DNA of 6,008 nucleotides, taken from contig CALVVN010000066.1 in the NCBI GenBank assembly GCA_944363865.1, positions 1 to 6,008 on the forward strand, given 5' to 3'. The first letter of the stretch is position 1. Each line of letters opens with the position of its first letter. The position numbers and the translations under genes were made by a program. Positions 4,739 through 6,008 of this stretch are shown in pieces. This stretch comes from an uncultured Bacilli bacterium (lineage in GTDB: Bacteria; Bacillota_I; Bacilli_A; RF39; UBA660). The notes beneath the pieces are model-generated. The model did no database searches and was not told where the DNA came from. It saw nothing but the letters and a program-made list of their open reading frames with translations.

Positions 4739-4768
4739 AAAAAAAGAATGTTTCACGTGAAACATTCT
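4739..4768 (-). terminator. Intrinsic terminator of gyrA built on a parS palindrome
   Basis: In the gyrA transcript, AGAATGTTTC (from 4768) pairs with GAAACATTCT (to 4745), a 10-bp stem around an ACGT loop, followed at once by six U residues (4744-4739). The stem begins 4 nt after the gyrA stop codon. The stem is AU-rich with few GC pairs, so strength is uncertain, but position and U-run are right. Confidence 0.65.
4749..4764. promoter_or_regulatory. parS centromere site, copy 7
   Basis: Exact TGTTTCACGTGAAACA inside a 24-bp palindrome (4745-4768), 8 bp past the gyrA stop codon. It also forms the stem of the predicted gyrA terminator. No TTATCAACA-like 9-mer precedes it. Confidence 0.93.
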
Positions 4769-4772
4769 AACA

Positions 4773-6008
4773 CTATTCTTGTATATTTGTATCTATTTGA
4801 TCAGAATCTAATTCTATAGAATTATCTTCTTCAACAACTTTATCAACTAAACTAATCGTCGATACTTTTTGATTATCTCTTAAATGAATCAATCTTAATC
4901 CTTGAGTAACTCGACCTAAAACAGATATTTGATCAATTGGCATTCGCATTGTCATACCAGAATCAGTCATAATTACAAGTTCCTTATCTGGTTTTACAAT
5001 TTCCACAGCAACCAAATTACCATTCTTTTCAGTAATATTAAGAGCTTTAACGCCTTTACTGCCTCTCTTAGTTTGTCTAAATTCACGAACGTATGTTTGT
5101 TTACCGTAACCCTTTTCTGTAACCAGTAAAATTAGATCTTCTTCATTGACAATTTCACAACAAATACACAAGCTATCTTCTAAATTAATTCCTCTTACAC
5201 CACTAGCAGTTCTACCCATAACACGAATTTCTTCTTCATTAAATTTAACCATTCTTCCAGCACTGCTACCAAGTAATACTAGATTTTCACCAGTTGTCTT
5301 TTTAACATCAATTAATTCATCATCATCTCGTAATGTTATACAAATCTTACCACTATTACGTATATTTTCAAATTCACTAACTAAAGTTTTCTTAACAATA
5401 CCCTTTTTAGTAGCAAATAACAAATATTTACACTCATCTTCGCTATTAATGTTGATAACTGTATTAACCTTTTCTTCTTTATCGATTTGTAATAAATTAA
5501 CTATCGGTAATCCTTTAGATTGTCTACTATATTCAGGTATTTCATAACCTTTCAATCTATAAACTTTACCTTTATTTGTAAAGAATAATACATAATCATG
5601 AGTTGATAAGTTAATCATATGTTCAACGAAATCTTCATCATTCGTCGACATTCCTTTAATACCAACTCCTCCACGATTTTGTGATTTAAAAGTATCTGCA
5701 GTAGTCCTCTTGATATAACCATTATGTGTAAGAACAACCAAAATATTTTCTTCTGGTATCAAAGATTCATCTTCAATAAAATCAACTGCAGTCATATCAA
5801 TTTTAGTTTTTCTTTCATCGCCATATTTGTCTTTAATTTCTAGCATTTCTTCTTTAATAATAGCTAACACCTTATTATTATCCGCTAAAATGCCACGTAA
5901 ACGATCAATTTCAATGTGCAATGCATTTAACTCTTCTTCAATCTTTTCGCGTTCTAAACCTGTCAAACGACGTAATTTTAATTCTAAAATGTTATCAGTT
6001 TGAATTTC
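4773..6008 (-). CDS. gyrA: DNA gyrase subunit A, C-terminal part (runs off window)
   Basis: GyrA cuts, passes and reseals DNA; its C-terminal domain wraps DNA so that gyrase, with GyrB, introduces negative supercoils. The frame is open from the window edge, giving 411 codons to the TAG at 4773-4775. It enters at EIQTDNILELKLRRLTGLER, the conserved segment near the end of the breakage-reunion domain, then a coiled-coil stretch. The TTG at 5964-5966 is the internal Leu of RRLTGLER, not a start. The six-bladed beta-pinwheel follows, with repeated blade motifs such as VLTHNGYIKR, FFTNKGKVYRLKGYEIPEYS, LVTEKGYGKQT and IMTDSGMTMRM. The GyrA box is QNRGGVG (5661-5681). Close similarity to B. subtilis GyrA, including FVEHMINLSTHD and RVTQGLRLIHL, excludes ParC. 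The protein ends in an acidic tail (VVEEDNSIELDSDQIDTNIQE region). A terminator-like parS palindrome follows. Confidence 0.96.
   Translation of the reverse strand, partial: EIQTDNILELKLRRLTGLEREKIEEELNALHIEIDRLRGILADNNKVLAIIKEEMLEIKDKYGDERKTKIDMTAVDFIEDESLIPEENILVVLTHNGYIKRTTADTFKSQNRGGVGIKGMSTNDEDFVEHMINLSTHDYVLFFTNKGKVYRLKGYEIPEYSRQSKGLPIVNLLQIDKEEKVNTVININSEDECKYLLFATKKGIVKKTLVSEFENIRNSGKICITLRDDDELIDVKKTTGENLVLLGSSAGRMVKFNEEEIRVMGRTASGVRGINLEDSLCICCEIVNEEDLILLVTEKGYGKQTYVREFRQTKRGSKGVKALNITEKNGNLVAVEIVKPDKELVIMTDSGMTMRMPIDQISVLGRVTQGLRLIHLRDNQKVSTISLVDKVVEEDNSIELDSDQIDTNIQE

Larger units (their letters stand above)
3723..4772. other. Gene-free centromere-like region with 7 parS, 2 Noc sites and DnaA-box-like motifs
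   Basis: About 1.05 kb between the SRP promoter and the end of gyrA carry no credible coding frame in either strand. The DNA is extremely AT-rich apart from GC-centred palindromes. Two Noc-type palindromes lie on the SRP side (3746-3765 and 3918-3933), followed by an A/T-only stretch around 3941-4030 and seven parS copies from 4067 to 4764. The two site types form separate blocks and do not interleave. TTATCAACA-like 9-mers sit just before five of the parS copies. ParB binding at parS loads SMC and organises origin segregation; Noc bound at its sites blocks division over the nucleoid. I infer an origin-proximal centromere; it could include the origin itself. Confidence 0.8.

Noticed and set aside
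4067..4764. Regularly repeated palindromic 16-mers resembling a CRISPR array
   Set aside because: The gaps between repeats range from 56 to 154 bp, the repeat is an exact ParB parS site, the gaps share similarity with each other, and no cas gene is present.
3723..4772. Insertion-sequence or phage remnant in the long spacer
   Set aside because: No transposase or integrase fragments, no terminal inverted repeats bounding it and no target duplication were seen; all GC-containing palindromes are explained as parS or Noc sites.
4929..5547. Plus-strand open frames of 66 and 133 codons
   Set aside because: They lie wholly antisense to gyrA, have low-complexity Ser/Leu/Thr-rich translations and no supporting ribosome sites; they are shadows of the real gene.

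Overview
The window looks like chromosomal DNA from a very AT-rich Bacillota, probably an uncultured or host-associated member of the Bacilli. All seven protein genes read on the minus strand. Reading minus-strand 5'->3' (high to low coordinates) the order is gyrA (C-terminal part only), about 1.05 kb without genes, the SRP RNA gene, tadA, dnaX, ybaB/ebfC, recR, a bofA-family gene, and the start of holB. The tadA-scr-dnaX-yaaK-recR-(bofA) order is the origin-proximal arrangement known from Bacillus subtilis, here compacted: gyrA lies next to the SRP gene and holB directly follows bofA. All Trp codons checked are TGG and stops are TAA or TAG, so nothing indicates the Mycoplasma code in which TGA means Trp.

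Region 1-3722 looks like one transcription unit. A near-consensus sigma-A promoter (TTGACA, 17 bp, TATTAT with extended TGC) starts at about 3687 with a minimal SRP RNA of about 71 nt. tadA begins just downstream with a strong ribosome site and a GTG start. dnaX (clamp-loader tau), ybaB, recR, bofA and holB (clamp-loader delta') follow with gaps of 1 to 41 nt. The unit joins protein targeting (SRP), tRNA wobble editing (TadA), the clamp loader (DnaX, HolB) and recombinational repair (RecR, YbaB).

Region 3723-4772 is the remarkable part. It has no credible gene but holds seven copies of the ParB/Spo0J centromere site parS (TGTTTCACGTGAAACA; six perfect, one with a single substitution) within 698 bp. 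It also holds two perfect Noc nucleoid-occlusion sites (ATTTCCCGGGAAAT) on the SRP side. Five of the seven parS copies have a TTATCAACA-like 9-mer, resembling a degenerate DnaA box, 1-5 bp before them; one of these lies in a tandem pair. The parS copy next to gyrA also has the form of an intrinsic terminator for gyrA. Flanks suggest that the array grew by duplicating a two-parS segment. I read it as a compact chromosomal centromere and nucleoid-occlusion loading region close to, or possibly part of, the replication origin.

Region 4773-6008 is the end of gyrA: the end of the coiled-coil region, the DNA-wrapping beta-pinwheel and an acidic tail. Its 5' part lies beyond the window.
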